From contig JAKSSF010000001.1 of NCBI GenBank assembly GCA_024403235.1, forward strand, positions 1 through 64,000: a stretch of DNA of 64,000 nt, in the 5' to 3' direction. The notes beneath the pieces were generated by a model, which saw only the letters and a program-made list of their open reading frames with translations, was not told where the DNA came from and did not search any database. Positions 43,959 through 53,281 of the stretch are shown piece after piece. This stretch comes from Lachnospiraceae bacterium. GTDB lineage: Bacteria > Bacillota > Clostridia > Lachnospirales > Lachnospiraceae. Each line of letters begins with the position of its first letter. The first letter of the stretch is position 1. The translations under genes were made by a program, and so were the position numbers.

Positions 43959-45486
43959 GTCTTCTTTCTCTCCACACAACCAGTTTTTGATCTAACCATT
44001 GTACCAAACAGTAGATACCTAATGCTGCAAAGGGTATCATAATTACATAGTATGGTAATATATAACGGCCTTTGGATTCCCATACAAGTTCATGAAACAT
44101 CATTCCACCAAAGGTATTTAATAATACATAAGCGCCCGGTAAATTCCATTGTCTTAAAAATTGCCAACCGCCAATAGATAGGAAGAAAAATACAATAAAA
44201 TGAAAAACATTCATAAAATGGAATAAGATTTTCCTGCCAAATCCATAATTAAAGAATTCCCATGCTTTTGTCTGTTTCACATGCCTACTATACCATTCAT
44301 TCATAAGTTGAGATTGAAAAGTAGGATCATTCCATTGGGATACAAATTTATGATAATAATACTTTACTGCATGTCTTGGATGATGCAAATGATAGATTAC
44401 GGCTTCTTTTAATGCCTCTACACTTTTCTGTGCAGCCAACTCATAATCCCCATTCGATTCCATAAATACGTTCATATTAAATCCATTATACCAACCACAC
44501 TCGTGTCCGGTTTCATCAGTATTCTGGATTCCCATAACCATCCAGGAAATCTTTGGCGTACCTTTGAGCATTTCAGGAAGTCCTGCCTTGGAAATGTAAT
44601 ACTGATCAATTGCCCTTGCTCCAATTTGGGACATTACCAACACGAGCAGTGCCGCCACAAGCGGTTTCCAAGTTTTATCCTGTATTATTTTTAAAACCAT
44701 TGTAATCAAAAATGCTACTAGGAATATGGCATTATTCTCTTTGATAGGGATACCAAACAAAAAGCATAGTCCTATAAAAAATATATATTTCCAAGCACTT
44801 GATTTGATATATTTAATCGTAAAATACATAACGCATACAGCCAATGTAAATCCGGGGATATCACCATATACCAATGTCACAAACAAAAAGAATGGCCATA
44901 AAAATAAGGAAATAACAATTTCCCACTTCACAAGAAGCTCATTTTCAAAAATTTCATATGTAATCCGCTGTAATAAATACATAACCAAGACAATACATAT
45001 CGTATTAATTACTTGGAATGCCAGAAAGTTTTCTACCCCAAATATAGAATATATAAGCTGAAAATAAGCTGCCATTTCTATTTGAAAGGGATATATTTGT
45101 AAATATGTCCATGTAAACGGCGTTGCGTAATCTCCTGCCATGAAAGATTTTGTGATTTCATTCACATGACCAGCATCACACACTGTGCCGCAATGGAAAG
45201 TATAAATAGCAAATGCACAAATCAAAGCAACATATATCAGACTTCCTAAACTTAATATTCTTAAAGATAGTCTCTCCAAAACTCTCTTTTTATAAATAAA
45301 ATAAAGTAAAAGACTATACATCACCAATGCCGGAATCAAAATCCATACATGATCCTTCTGAAAATATGGAAATTCATTTTCCTGATACAAGGTAAAAAAA
45401 GTGGTGGAAATCAAACTAATAACTGTATTGATTGAAATAATTATTATTAAAGGAAACAAATAGATATTCGTTAGTTTTTTTATCAT
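43951..45486 (-). CDS. GT-C-like (GT39-type) membrane protein
   Basis: A 511-residue protein with about eleven membrane segments. CDAGHVNEITKSFMAGDY in an early outer loop carries the acidic residues of GT39-type enzymes, and a further outer loop has QSQLMNEWYSRH. It is the first gene of a two-gene unit from the promoter at 45534-45562, followed by the DUF6056-like gene and a terminator. Likely a lipid-sugar-dependent glycosyltransferase with unknown substrate. Confidence 0.72.
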   Translation of the reverse strand: MIKKLTNIYLFPLIIIISINTVISLISTTFFTLYQENEFPYFQKDHVWILIPALVMYSLLLYFIYKKRVLERLSLRILSLGSLIYVALICAFAIYTFHCGTVCDAGHVNEITKSFMAGDYATPFTWTYLQIYPFQIEMAAYFQLIYSIFGVENFLAFQVINTICIVLVMYLLQRITYEIFENELLVKWEIVISLFLWPFFLFVTLVYGDIPGFTLAVCVMYFTIKYIKSSAWKYIFFIGLCFLFGIPIKENNAIFLVAFLITMVLKIIQDKTWKPLVAALLVLVMSQIGARAIDQYYISKAGLPEMLKGTPKISWMVMGIQNTDETGHECGWYNGFNMNVFMESNGDYELAAQKSVEALKEAVIYHLHHPRHAVKYYYHKFVSQWNDPTFQSQLMNEWYSRHVKQTKAWEFFNYGFGRKILFHFMNVFHFIVFFFLSIGGWQFLRQWNLPGAYVLLNTFGGMMFHELVWESKGRYILPYYVIMIPFAALGIYCLVQWLDQKLVVWRERRHA

Positions 45487-45533
45487 TCTATTACTATGCC
45501 TCTTTTATAATTATTATTGCTTTAACTCTGCTG

Positions 45534-45562
45534 ATTCTATCATAGGTTAATTCTTATAGCAA
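45534..45562 (-). promoter_or_regulatory. Promoter of the 45.5-42.5 kb two-gene unit
   Basis: Minus strand TTGCTA (45557-45562), 17-bp spacer, TAGAAT (45534-45539). The -10 lies in one arm of a 9-bp inverted repeat whose other arm is at 45578-45586. Confidence 0.55.
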
Positions 45563-45591
45563 ACCAGTTCATTGAAGTGATAGAATTAACA

Positions 45592-47133
45592 TCATTTAGC
45601 CCAAAGACTACTTAAATTTTTTAAGTAATTTCTCATTATGCCCTTTATATAAATAAACTCATTTGTATTAAAGTAAAAAACAAGCGCCACAACATTATAT
45701 GCAAATACTATTACTATACCGCTCGCCAAAAATCTTCCTATCGTAATCTGATGCAACAGTATTTTATTTATTGGTAAAAGTACAAGTAAATCTACCATCA
45801 AAACAGCAATATTTTTCAATGTATCACTAAAATAATGCTTCACGCTTTTATCAAAACAAACCTTATAAATAATATAGGGCTTTGTTACATTGGCTATCAA
45901 ACCGGAAACCACGGTTCCAATATAAATACCTACTAATCCAATCTTTTGCACTAACACAATAGAAATGACAAGATTTACAATTCCCTGAATCAAAGCTAAG
46001 TACTTATCCTGTTCAAACACGCCTGCTGCGGTCTTAAAGTTAGAAAGAACGATTCTATCTCCTTTAAAATAATAATCCAGCAATAACATTCCTATAGCAG
46101 CATTTCCCAATAACCATTTATCCCCTAACCATAAATAAATCAAAGGAGATAATAAAATGTAAAACCCTATAGCAGACAGTCCATAAATCCAGTTTGCTAC
46201 AAATCTATATACCTTAAATATTTCATATTGTTTCTCTTTGTTCTCTGTAGCAATCAAATTGCCAAAACTTGAAATTACCGAGTTAAAGATAATATTTACA
46301 AACCCAGAAATGGAATTAATAACCATCGTATAGTTGTCAACCATACCTACCAAAGATACCTGAATAAAAGAAGATATGATGATACTATCTGTCTGTAATC
46401 TAGCTACATCTCCCACTTTATGAAATACCAAAGCTTTTGTTTTGGTAATAATCTCATCCCGTTCTTCTTTAGACAGCGGCAATATATTGGTTTCTTTCAG
46501 GTATGGGTATAATCTATTCAAATACTGATTGACATAAATTTTCTGAGCCAGCTCTACCGCAGCTGCACCTAATAAATATAACAAAAAATTTGATGTCAAT
46601 AGCAAAATAATTAACTGCAATACGGTCGTTGCCAGCTTGGTCAATGTCTGTACATTAGTTTGAATATAATTCTTCTGTTCTGCATTTACCAAACTATACT
46701 TATATGCTACAAAATAGGTGCTAACCGTATTAAACAAAAAAATCAAATAGTAAATGGTTAATTCTCGAATGCCATATCCACCGGGATTTTTAATAAAATA
46801 TCTTAAAAAGGGAACCAACGCCAGCCCTAATCCAGCTACAATACAGGCAATAATCCTATATGCCTTTTTATAAAACAGCATATAGGATTTGATTTTCTCA
46901 TAATCTTTTCTGGCAACCGGAGCATACAAGCTATAGTTTAAGGCTGTACCAATTCCAAGTTCTGCCAGTGAGAGCATCGTAAGAACGCCTGAATATAACC
47001 CATTGACGCCCAACAGGGTTTCATCCAGACGAAGGATAAATACGGTACGGACTACAAAGCCCAATACAGTAGATGTGATATTGCCTATATAACCAAAAGC
47101 AATATTTTTTGCTGCATGTTGTATTCTTCCCAT
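45592..47133 (-). CDS. Wzx-type polysaccharide flippase (MOP superfamily)
   Basis: A 513-residue protein with about fourteen hydrophobic segments. The N terminus (NIAFGYIGNITSTVLGFVVR) and the later GIGTALNYSLYAPVA are typical of the polysaccharide transporter branch of the MOP superfamily. It would flip undecaprenyl-linked repeat units to the outer face for the Wzy-like polymerase at 55491. It is the last gene of the unit that begins at 61293. No strong ribosome site precedes the ATG. Confidence 0.9.
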   Translation of the reverse strand: MGRIQHAAKNIAFGYIGNITSTVLGFVVRTVFILRLDETLLGVNGLYSGVLTMLSLAELGIGTALNYSLYAPVARKDYEKIKSYMLFYKKAYRIIACIVAGLGLALVPFLRYFIKNPGGYGIRELTIYYLIFLFNTVSTYFVAYKYSLVNAEQKNYIQTNVQTLTKLATTVLQLIILLLTSNFLLYLLGAAAVELAQKIYVNQYLNRLYPYLKETNILPLSKEERDEIITKTKALVFHKVGDVARLQTDSIIISSFIQVSLVGMVDNYTMVINSISGFVNIIFNSVISSFGNLIATENKEKQYEIFKVYRFVANWIYGLSAIGFYILLSPLIYLWLGDKWLLGNAAIGMLLLDYYFKGDRIVLSNFKTAAGVFEQDKYLALIQGIVNLVISIVLVQKIGLVGIYIGTVVSGLIANVTKPYIIYKVCFDKSVKHYFSDTLKNIAVLMVDLLVLLPINKILLHQITIGRFLASGIVIVFAYNVVALVFYFNTNEFIYIKGIMRNYLKNLSSLWAK

Positions 47134-47191
47134 AGTTCTAATCTATTGCTACAATTCTTTTTTTCATAGAATTATTGTTTTTATTTCTATA

Positions 47192-48889
47192 CTACTTATT
47201 TTCTATCTTCGGAATAAATCCGTCTTTTAAATCATTACTTTTTAAGGTAGTACGGTTTAGCATAATGTCATAACAGGTGTTGGGTGTATAAAAATAAGTA
47301 TTCACCTCATAGTCACCTGCACAGTAAATTGTTACTCCATTTATATTCACTTCGGATGTCAAGTGGTCATCGTCATAATCCTTCTGCACAATATAATAAG
47401 GATCTTTGATTCTTTGTTTCAAAAATACTCCATCATCTGTTACATATTGATTCATGTAAGGACTAAAGCATACGATAATTCCAAAGACTAAGATGCCACT
47501 AAACAGGTTGTAAAAGCCTGTTTTCTTTAAATCATACCAGCCTGCCATGGCAATAAGCGGTATAGCCAATAAAAAGGATAAGCCATAACGAATAAAAGGA
47601 GCCTGTATAAACCACAACACGGCAGATGCACCAATTCCTATATACAGAACCACTAATTCCACTGATATTTGAACCTTGTTAATCCATTTATATATCAAAT
47701 TCCCTAGAGAAAGAATTCCTCCCAATATTACACAGCCCAAGAACATTAACTCGTATCTTTCCTTATTTTCTATCCATAACGGAAACCATTGTCTGACTGT
47801 CCAATCTTCTTTTGACACATCAAACAGGCATTTTCCCCAGACACGAATCTGCGCAGCATCAACATGAAGATATTCTTTGGGAATCTTCCACTCTACAGAA
47901 AACAAATCCAAGCTTTCTACCGGATAGATTAACCATCCTGTGATTAATACATTTCGAACCAAGTAAGGTAATAGGATTAGGCTTCCCAATCCCAAATAAT
48001 AGGCTATTTCTTTCCACTTCTTTTCCTTTAACAGGTAAAAGGCCGGTAAAACAACGACAGCAGCCATGGCAATAGAGGAAAGCTTCATCACGCTCAAAAA
48101 TACAGAAAAGACAGAAAGCAATGCATAGACACTATAATGACTTTTCTTTTCCATTGCACGGAGCCAACCAGCTATCATATATAAGCTTAAAAACATGGTC
48201 GGATAATCTGTAGCAGGAGACATACTACCACACAAATTCACCAGGGCATAAACCAATATAGCCACACAGCCGGCGTCTTCCAGATGGTGTGTCCTGAGAC
48301 GAAAGGATTTTAAATGATGGAATGCATACACACATAAAACCATTTCAACAAATCCCGTTGTGGTATGTAACGACCAGGGTAACAGCCATTTCAGACTCAT
48401 TAATGCAGCAAAAGCAAGATATAAACTATTATACCCATAATGGTATTGTAAATTTCCCATACCTTTGATGAGACCAAATTCTTCATACAATCGAATATTC
48501 TGTGCATGATAAATATTGGTATCTGTATGGAAATTGCCACGAGAAGTAAAATAAGCTACGCCTAAAATAAAACACAGATAGAAAAACCCTTCCCAAGAAA
48601 ATAGGATTGGCTTTCCCTTTTGCAGAAACTGTTTCCATAAAGATTTATTTTGTAAACAACAAATAATCGCAATGCATAAAAACAAAAGATGTGCAACCAT
48701 CCCTACTTTATACACAATGCTAAAATAAGCGGCATAAATCGTTCCGCCTACAATTCCCACAATAAGGTAATCTATGAATATAAACTTCCATTTTCTATGA
48801 AATACATTTTCTAATAGGCCTATGATTCCTATACCTATGCTTATGCATAGAAAAGCATAATAAAGCCAACTAAGAATGACTACCAGCAT
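47192..48889 (-). CDS. Large polytopic membrane protein (LIC_10190-like)
   Basis: A 565-residue protein with a dozen or so membrane segments and a C-terminal outer tail. NFHTDTNIYHAQNIRLYEEF followed by GMGNLQYHYGYNS resembles the first outer loop of the LIC_10190-type membrane proteins of polysaccharide clusters. SPATDYPTMFL is another polar motif. The ATG follows GATAGGAAGAGT. It could be a GT-C enzyme or an additional polymerase-like protein; the sequence does not decide between them. Confidence 0.65.
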   Translation of the reverse strand: MLVVILSWLYYAFLCISIGIGIIGLLENVFHRKWKFIFIDYLIVGIVGGTIYAAYFSIVYKVGMVAHLLFLCIAIICCLQNKSLWKQFLQKGKPILFSWEGFFYLCFILGVAYFTSRGNFHTDTNIYHAQNIRLYEEFGLIKGMGNLQYHYGYNSLYLAFAALMSLKWLLPWSLHTTTGFVEMVLCVYAFHHLKSFRLRTHHLEDAGCVAILVYALVNLCGSMSPATDYPTMFLSLYMIAGWLRAMEKKSHYSVYALLSVFSVFLSVMKLSSIAMAAVVVLPAFYLLKEKKWKEIAYYLGLGSLILLPYLVRNVLITGWLIYPVESLDLFSVEWKIPKEYLHVDAAQIRVWGKCLFDVSKEDWTVRQWFPLWIENKERYELMFLGCVILGGILSLGNLIYKWINKVQISVELVVLYIGIGASAVLWFIQAPFIRYGLSFLLAIPLIAMAGWYDLKKTGFYNLFSGILVFGIIVCFSPYMNQYVTDDGVFLKQRIKDPYYIVQKDYDDDHLTSEVNINGVTIYCAGDYEVNTYFYTPNTCYDIMLNRTTLKSNDLKDGFIPKIENK

Positions 48890-48917
48890 ACTCTTCCTAT
48901 CTTCATCTAAAAAATGT

Positions 48918-49841
48918 TTATTCTATAATCTTTCCAAATTCATCTATCAAAGTCCATCCGCACCAAAGCCGTTTCATTGACTCCGGCGTATACCAATCAC
49001 AGTGATTCTTCTGTTTCAATGGACGGATTTTTATTCCCTTTGGAGTATCACACAATCTTACGCCCCAGAAACTAAAAGTACTATTGGCACAGATTTGATG
49101 CTTACACTGACTCATGAGCATCATATCAAAAAAGCTGTCTTTCCCGTGATTAATATCCACTATGGTAAAAGTTGCATCCGGATACTTATCCAATGCAGTT
49201 TTTCCATATATTTCCTCCGCATATGTAGGATCATCAGAAAAAACAAAGAAATGAGGATTCTCGGTTTTCTCACATACATAAGAAATAGCACTTTCATAGT
49301 AAGCATCGGTACAGATTCCACCAAACATCTCTTGATTTTCTTTTTCCAGATAATCGCCTCGTCTCAGATGAAGACTGATGGCATTACAGCTATTAATTTG
49401 CTGCAGCATTTCTACATTCAAAGGATTATTTGAAAACGGGAATTTTAATTTTGCTCGTAAATCCGATAAAATATCTGCATAGTAAGCTTCACAAGCCCAA
49501 TAGCCTTCTAGAACTTTATTTTCTAAATCAAATATCCCTTCATCGTACATTTGATTTTCAATATAAACAGGCTTTTCCTTAAATCCAGTTTTCTGGGATA
49601 GCTTGTTAAGATATTTCCCCAATCCCACTTCTTTTCCAACAATGCTTTGATATTCCTGCTTTGTACAAGCCTGATATTCTACATTTGGAAAATACTCCAA
49701 CTCTAACTCTCGATTTTTATTCTCTCTTTGAAACCAACTCAAGTCTAACTTTGCAGTTCTTCCTAAGGAACTGAATTTTTCATACAGAGCGTACTGTTGT
49801 AGTTGATTTCCTAATCCGCCATTAACTTTTATAATGATCAT
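48918..49841 (-). CDS. Alpha-1,2-fucosyltransferase-like (GT11), copy 1
   Basis: A 307-residue GT11 protein with N-terminal VNGGLGNQLQQYAL (6-19), GYWACEAYY (113-121) and the intact motif I HLRRGDY (158-164), followed by FSDDPTYAEE and the C-terminal NSTFSFWG. GT11 enzymes add L-fucose in alpha-1,2 linkage using GDP-fucose. Related bacterial enzymes may use other deoxy sugars. It is cytoplasmic and presumably acts on the lipid-linked repeat unit. No GDP-fucose synthesis genes are in the window. Confidence 0.88.
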   Translation of the reverse strand: MIIIKVNGGLGNQLQQYALYEKFSSLGRTAKLDLSWFQRENKNRELELEYFPNVEYQACTKQEYQSIVGKEVGLGKYLNKLSQKTGFKEKPVYIENQMYDEGIFDLENKVLEGYWACEAYYADILSDLRAKLKFPFSNNPLNVEMLQQINSCNAISLHLRRGDYLEKENQEMFGGICTDAYYESAISYVCEKTENPHFFVFSDDPTYAEEIYGKTALDKYPDATFTIVDINHGKDSFFDMMLMSQCKHQICANSTFSFWGVRLCDTPKGIKIRPLKQKNHCDWYTPESMKRLWCGWTLIDEFGKIIE

Positions 49842-49875
49842 TGCATGTTTTCTTTCTTTTTATGACTATTCCAAC

Positions 49876-50952
49876 TTATTTCCCTATGCTCGCCAATACT
49901 CTTAAGTATGATCCCACACTCCAAGGATAAGAGTTATAATTCTGCGGATACTGAGCAAAATCGATGCATTCGGCCGAAGCATCCATTACTTTCCCATTTT
50001 TCACACAGTTCTCTAATGCCAGCATAAGTTCTTCAAAGCTTTCCTGTATTTTTCCGTCATCTTGTTGTTCTATTTCAGTATTCATACTAGAAACAATCTC
50101 AGAAATACTTCTATTCAAAAGCCTGCTCATCCCTATTCCAATCATAGCCGTAGCAGAACTATCTAAATGCCCTTCCATGGCTTGTATCTGCCACGAAAAG
50201 CCTCCATCTGCTCTCTGATAGGTAATACTGTTCTCTAAAAGCTGATATGCTCTATCCTGCCAAATATTCTGTATATCTTCCGGCAAGTACTCTAAGCTAT
50301 CTGCAACGCCCCATAGAAGCCAACCTACAGCTCGTCCCCAACCAATGATACCGTATTTCATTTTGGTTTTACTGTCATAGCCATGGTAAGGCAAACCAGT
50401 TAAAGCATCCATTCCACATTCCCAGTAATCATTTAACAATTTAGTCGCCATTTCAATCGATTTGTTCACTTGAAACACCCTACCGTATTTTGCTAAAAAC
50501 GGCACTACCATTCCAATCCCGTCTACCAGGATATAGGTGGAATGATGTTCTCTGTAAGGAATGGTATCATTGTATTTCTCATATTGCCCTAATAGGTAAC
50601 GATACATCTTATCTACGGCATTTCGATATTGTGCTTTCTTCTCTTGATTGGAACAAGTTTCAAACAAGGCTAGCAGTACCATTCCATGCATACTACTGTC
50701 CATATTTTCAATGGGGCACCCTTTTTCTATATACTTTTGATAAAAGGCTTCCACACATTCTCTTTCACCGGATTCCAACAACCCCATAGTTAACATAGCC
50801 TGAGGCCAGGAAAAAGAATTCATCTTAGGAGTAGCATTCGGACGCAGTATCCTTTTTATCTGATATTTGATTTTTTCTTTTTGTGTCCGTTCCGGATAGG
50901 CATATAGTAAGCGTTTCGCTTCGCCAACTATCGATTCTATTGCTTCTGACAT
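49876..50952 (-). CDS. Glycoside hydrolase family 88/105-like protein
   Basis: A 358-residue (alpha/alpha)6-barrel-type protein. SSMHGMVLLALFE, YILVDGIGMVVPFLAKYG, PYHGYDSKTKMKYG and GWGRAVGWLLWGV match the repeats of unsaturated glucuronyl/rhamnogalacturonyl hydrolases (the last resembles the WxRGNGW block). These enzymes normally cut unsaturated uronic acid left by polysaccharide lyases. No signal peptide is visible, so it may act in the cytoplasm. It lies 4 bp from the pyruvyl transferase stop, inside the biosynthetic operon. With Ugd and a uronate epimerase in the locus, a uronic acid substrate is reasonable. Confidence 0.78.
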   Translation of the reverse strand: MSEAIESIVGEAKRLLYAYPERTQKEKIKYQIKRILRPNATPKMNSFSWPQAMLTMGLLESGERECVEAFYQKYIEKGCPIENMDSSMHGMVLLALFETCSNQEKKAQYRNAVDKMYRYLLGQYEKYNDTIPYREHHSTYILVDGIGMVVPFLAKYGRVFQVNKSIEMATKLLNDYWECGMDALTGLPYHGYDSKTKMKYGIIGWGRAVGWLLWGVADSLEYLPEDIQNIWQDRAYQLLENSITYQRADGGFSWQIQAMEGHLDSSATAMIGIGMSRLLNRSISEIVSSMNTEIEQQDDGKIQESFEELMLALENCVKNGKVMDASAECIDFAQYPQNYNSYPWSVGSYLRVLASIGK

Positions 50953-50955
50953 TTC

Positions 50956-52149
50956 TTATCTCATTACCTCATTAAAAGCCTCTGCTAAGGACTTGGCTCT
51001 ATCTATATATTCCTGCATGCACTTAGCATACTGTTCTTTCATCTTCATTTCATTTTCCTGTAACCAGTTGAAAGACTGTATTAATTGTCCCTCTTCCTTT
51101 AAATCCTGCACAGGCAGAACATAGTTCTCATACGTACCAAATAAGTCCTTAGCTATACCTTTTGCCTTTACGGAATACCCCACTACTAATGTCGGTACCT
51201 GGGTAGAATAAGCAGCGATAGTCGCATGGGTTCTGGCACCTATAAAGAATCGACAACGGCTAATAAATCCCTTTAATTCCTCACAGGAATGATCTCCTAT
51301 GACAACCACTCTTTCATTGCTTTCAAAGCCTTCATACAGCTTTGCAATCGCCCTTCTATCGTCATTTCTATCCCATACCACATGGGGAAGCAGAGCAACG
51401 CTCATATCTGTAGTATCTAGAATATATTGCACTAGCTTTTTATAATTCTTCAGCGTAATTCCTGCTTCTTTTTCAGAATCTATAATCATAGGACTGATAT
51501 TGATTCCAACTGTATTTCCGGGCTGAAATCCTGCCGGTAATGGCAACTCCTTTTTAGCAAGCGAAAAAGCAGAATCCGGTATCAAAAACAGTTTCGTTTG
51601 GATACTAGTCTCTTTTAATGCTTCATAAGTAATGGATTCTCTGGCAAAGATAGCAGAATAGCGTTCCATATCTTTTCGCACATCTTCTCTTTGCAACAGC
51701 TCCGGTTCTATAGAACAGCCTACCAAAGCCGTCTTTCCCCCATTATGACAAAACATGCTGTTACTTAGTATCATGTCATTTACCATGGAATCATAACAGT
51801 AGTTATCTCCACCAATGGAAAGATTCCACTCACAAGAATTGTCTCTTAAGACATTTCGAAATCGATATCGAAGAAAGGACTCTCTATCTCCGGTAAGTTT
51901 TCGGTATCCGTAATAGAAAATATGTGCCAATTTATTAGCACGAATATTTTTCTCAGGAACAATTCCCAATTTTTTGGACTTTACCAAGTCCTTTAAGCTA
52001 TAGCTTTGGTCTTCCTCCACGCTATTGGTAACCAAAACTACCTGATTATCTATTAAATTACAAAGGGTATTGGCAAGCGCCTCGCAACCATGATTTCCAC
52101 TTCCTGCATGGGCATACAGCACTACTTTTTCCTTGTTCAAACTCTTCAT
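50956..52149 (-). CDS. Polysaccharide pyruvyl transferase family protein
   Basis: A 397-residue protein with HAGSGNHGCEALAN near the N terminus, the SIGGDNYCYD block and the C-terminal SRCRFFIGARTHATIAAY, all typical of the pyruvyl transferase fold (a GT-B-like domain). Enzymes of this family transfer pyruvate from phosphoenolpyruvate to make ketals on sugars, giving acidic polymer. The ATG at 52149 with GAGAG about 10 bp before is chosen. It begins 11 bp after the upstream GT2 stop and is followed after 4 bp by the GH88/105-like gene. Confidence 0.87.
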   Translation of the reverse strand: MKSLNKEKVVLYAHAGSGNHGCEALANTLCNLIDNQVVLVTNSVEEDQSYSLKDLVKSKKLGIVPEKNIRANKLAHIFYYGYRKLTGDRESFLRYRFRNVLRDNSCEWNLSIGGDNYCYDSMVNDMILSNSMFCHNGGKTALVGCSIEPELLQREDVRKDMERYSAIFARESITYEALKETSIQTKLFLIPDSAFSLAKKELPLPAGFQPGNTVGINISPMIIDSEKEAGITLKNYKKLVQYILDTTDMSVALLPHVVWDRNDDRRAIAKLYEGFESNERVVVIGDHSCEELKGFISRCRFFIGARTHATIAAYSTQVPTLVVGYSVKAKGIAKDLFGTYENYVLPVQDLKEEGQLIQSFNWLQENEMKMKEQYAKCMQEYIDRAKSLAEAFNEVMR

Positions 52150-52160
52150 GTTGCTATCTC

Positions 52161-53231
52161 TCATTTCAGTTTCTGCAATCCACCGTATACCATTAGATAC
52201 CATTTGGGGAAATTTTTAAAGAATCGTATTTTCCAATTGTACCCCTCTGGTAAAAAGGAATATAAGGACTGATTATCATAGTATTCCATTAAAACAGTGT
52301 AACAATACTTCAATTCTTTCTCAAAAGCCTTTCGCTCCACCTTAGGCAACTGTGCCAATTTTCCTACTACCAACATGACAGATACCAAAATAGAGGCTTC
52401 CAGTCTATCCTTTAACCGGGGAAAGATTGGCAATAATTTCTCACTTGCCTGCTGCCAACAGGTTATCTGATCCATATAGCTTCTTTGGAATTTTCTCTCC
52501 ATGGCACCTTTTTCATTGATAAAATAGTTGTATCCTATAGAGTCAGTTACCGTTATCTCTCCCGCTTTTAACAGACATTCTGTAAAAAACAGCATATCTT
52601 CTCCAATGGTTAACCCTCGAGGAAATAAAATACTATTTTGTTGTAAAAGAGACGCTTTGTATAGAACTCCCCAACAATGGGTATTTCCCTGGAAAAACAG
52701 ATTGTCCAGAAAGGATTCTGTAGCATAACTGGTAGCATTTGCTTGATTTGCCTGCCTGTTCTCTTGTTCTACAATAACTTGTTCTACTTCAATGTCTTTT
52801 TTCTCTTCTGCCAATATATCATTACCAGTTTCTGCCAATTTAGAGAAAAATCGAGCTCTATCTGCCTCAAAGCTTTTTCGATACTGGCATAGTACCAATG
52901 GAGTATCATTTTGGCGTTGTGCCTCCACCATATTCTGCAAGCAACCCGTCTCCAACCAATCATCTGCATCGACAAAGGTAATAAACTCACCCTTAGCGAT
53001 ACCAATCCCTTGGTTTCTAGCCATAGAAACCCCTTGATTGACTTCTTCACGAAAGGCTTGTATCCTATCATCCCTTTCGGCAAGCTGCTGACAAAGCTCA
53101 TAACTATTATCCACAGAACCATTGTCAATCAAAAGCACTTCAAAGTCTTTATAGGTTTGTGCCAAAATACTTTCTACACATTCTTCTATATACAGTTTTG
53201 CATTATATACGGGTATAATGATACTAACCAT
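52161..53231 (-). CDS. Glycosyltransferase family 2
   Basis: A 356-residue GT-A enzyme starting MVSIIIPVYNAKLYIEECV. It has LIDNGSVDNS and the metal-binding FVDADDW, then a C-terminal helical extension with GEDMLFFTECLLKAGE. The start at 53231 is preferred because it begins directly with the GT2 strand, while the upstream in-frame codons lack signals. A 40-residue acidic insertion (about 135-165: EEKKDIEVEQVIVEQE) is unusual. It lies next to another GT2 gene. Substrates unknown. Confidence 0.88.
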   Translation of the reverse strand: MVSIIIPVYNAKLYIEECVESILAQTYKDFEVLLIDNGSVDNSYELCQQLAERDDRIQAFREEVNQGVSMARNQGIGIAKGEFITFVDADDWLETGCLQNMVEAQRQNDTPLVLCQYRKSFEADRARFFSKLAETGNDILAEEKKDIEVEQVIVEQENRQANQANATSYATESFLDNLFFQGNTHCWGVLYKASLLQQNSILFPRGLTIGEDMLFFTECLLKAGEITVTDSIGYNYFINEKGAMERKFQRSYMDQITCWQQASEKLLPIFPRLKDRLEASILVSVMLVVGKLAQLPKVERKAFEKELKYCYTVLMEYYDNQSLYSFLPEGYNWKIRFFKNFPKWYLMVYGGLQKLK

Positions 53232-53281
53232 TGACTGTACTTTCCCTAAATCAAAGTCGTAAAACAACCATACATGGACTC

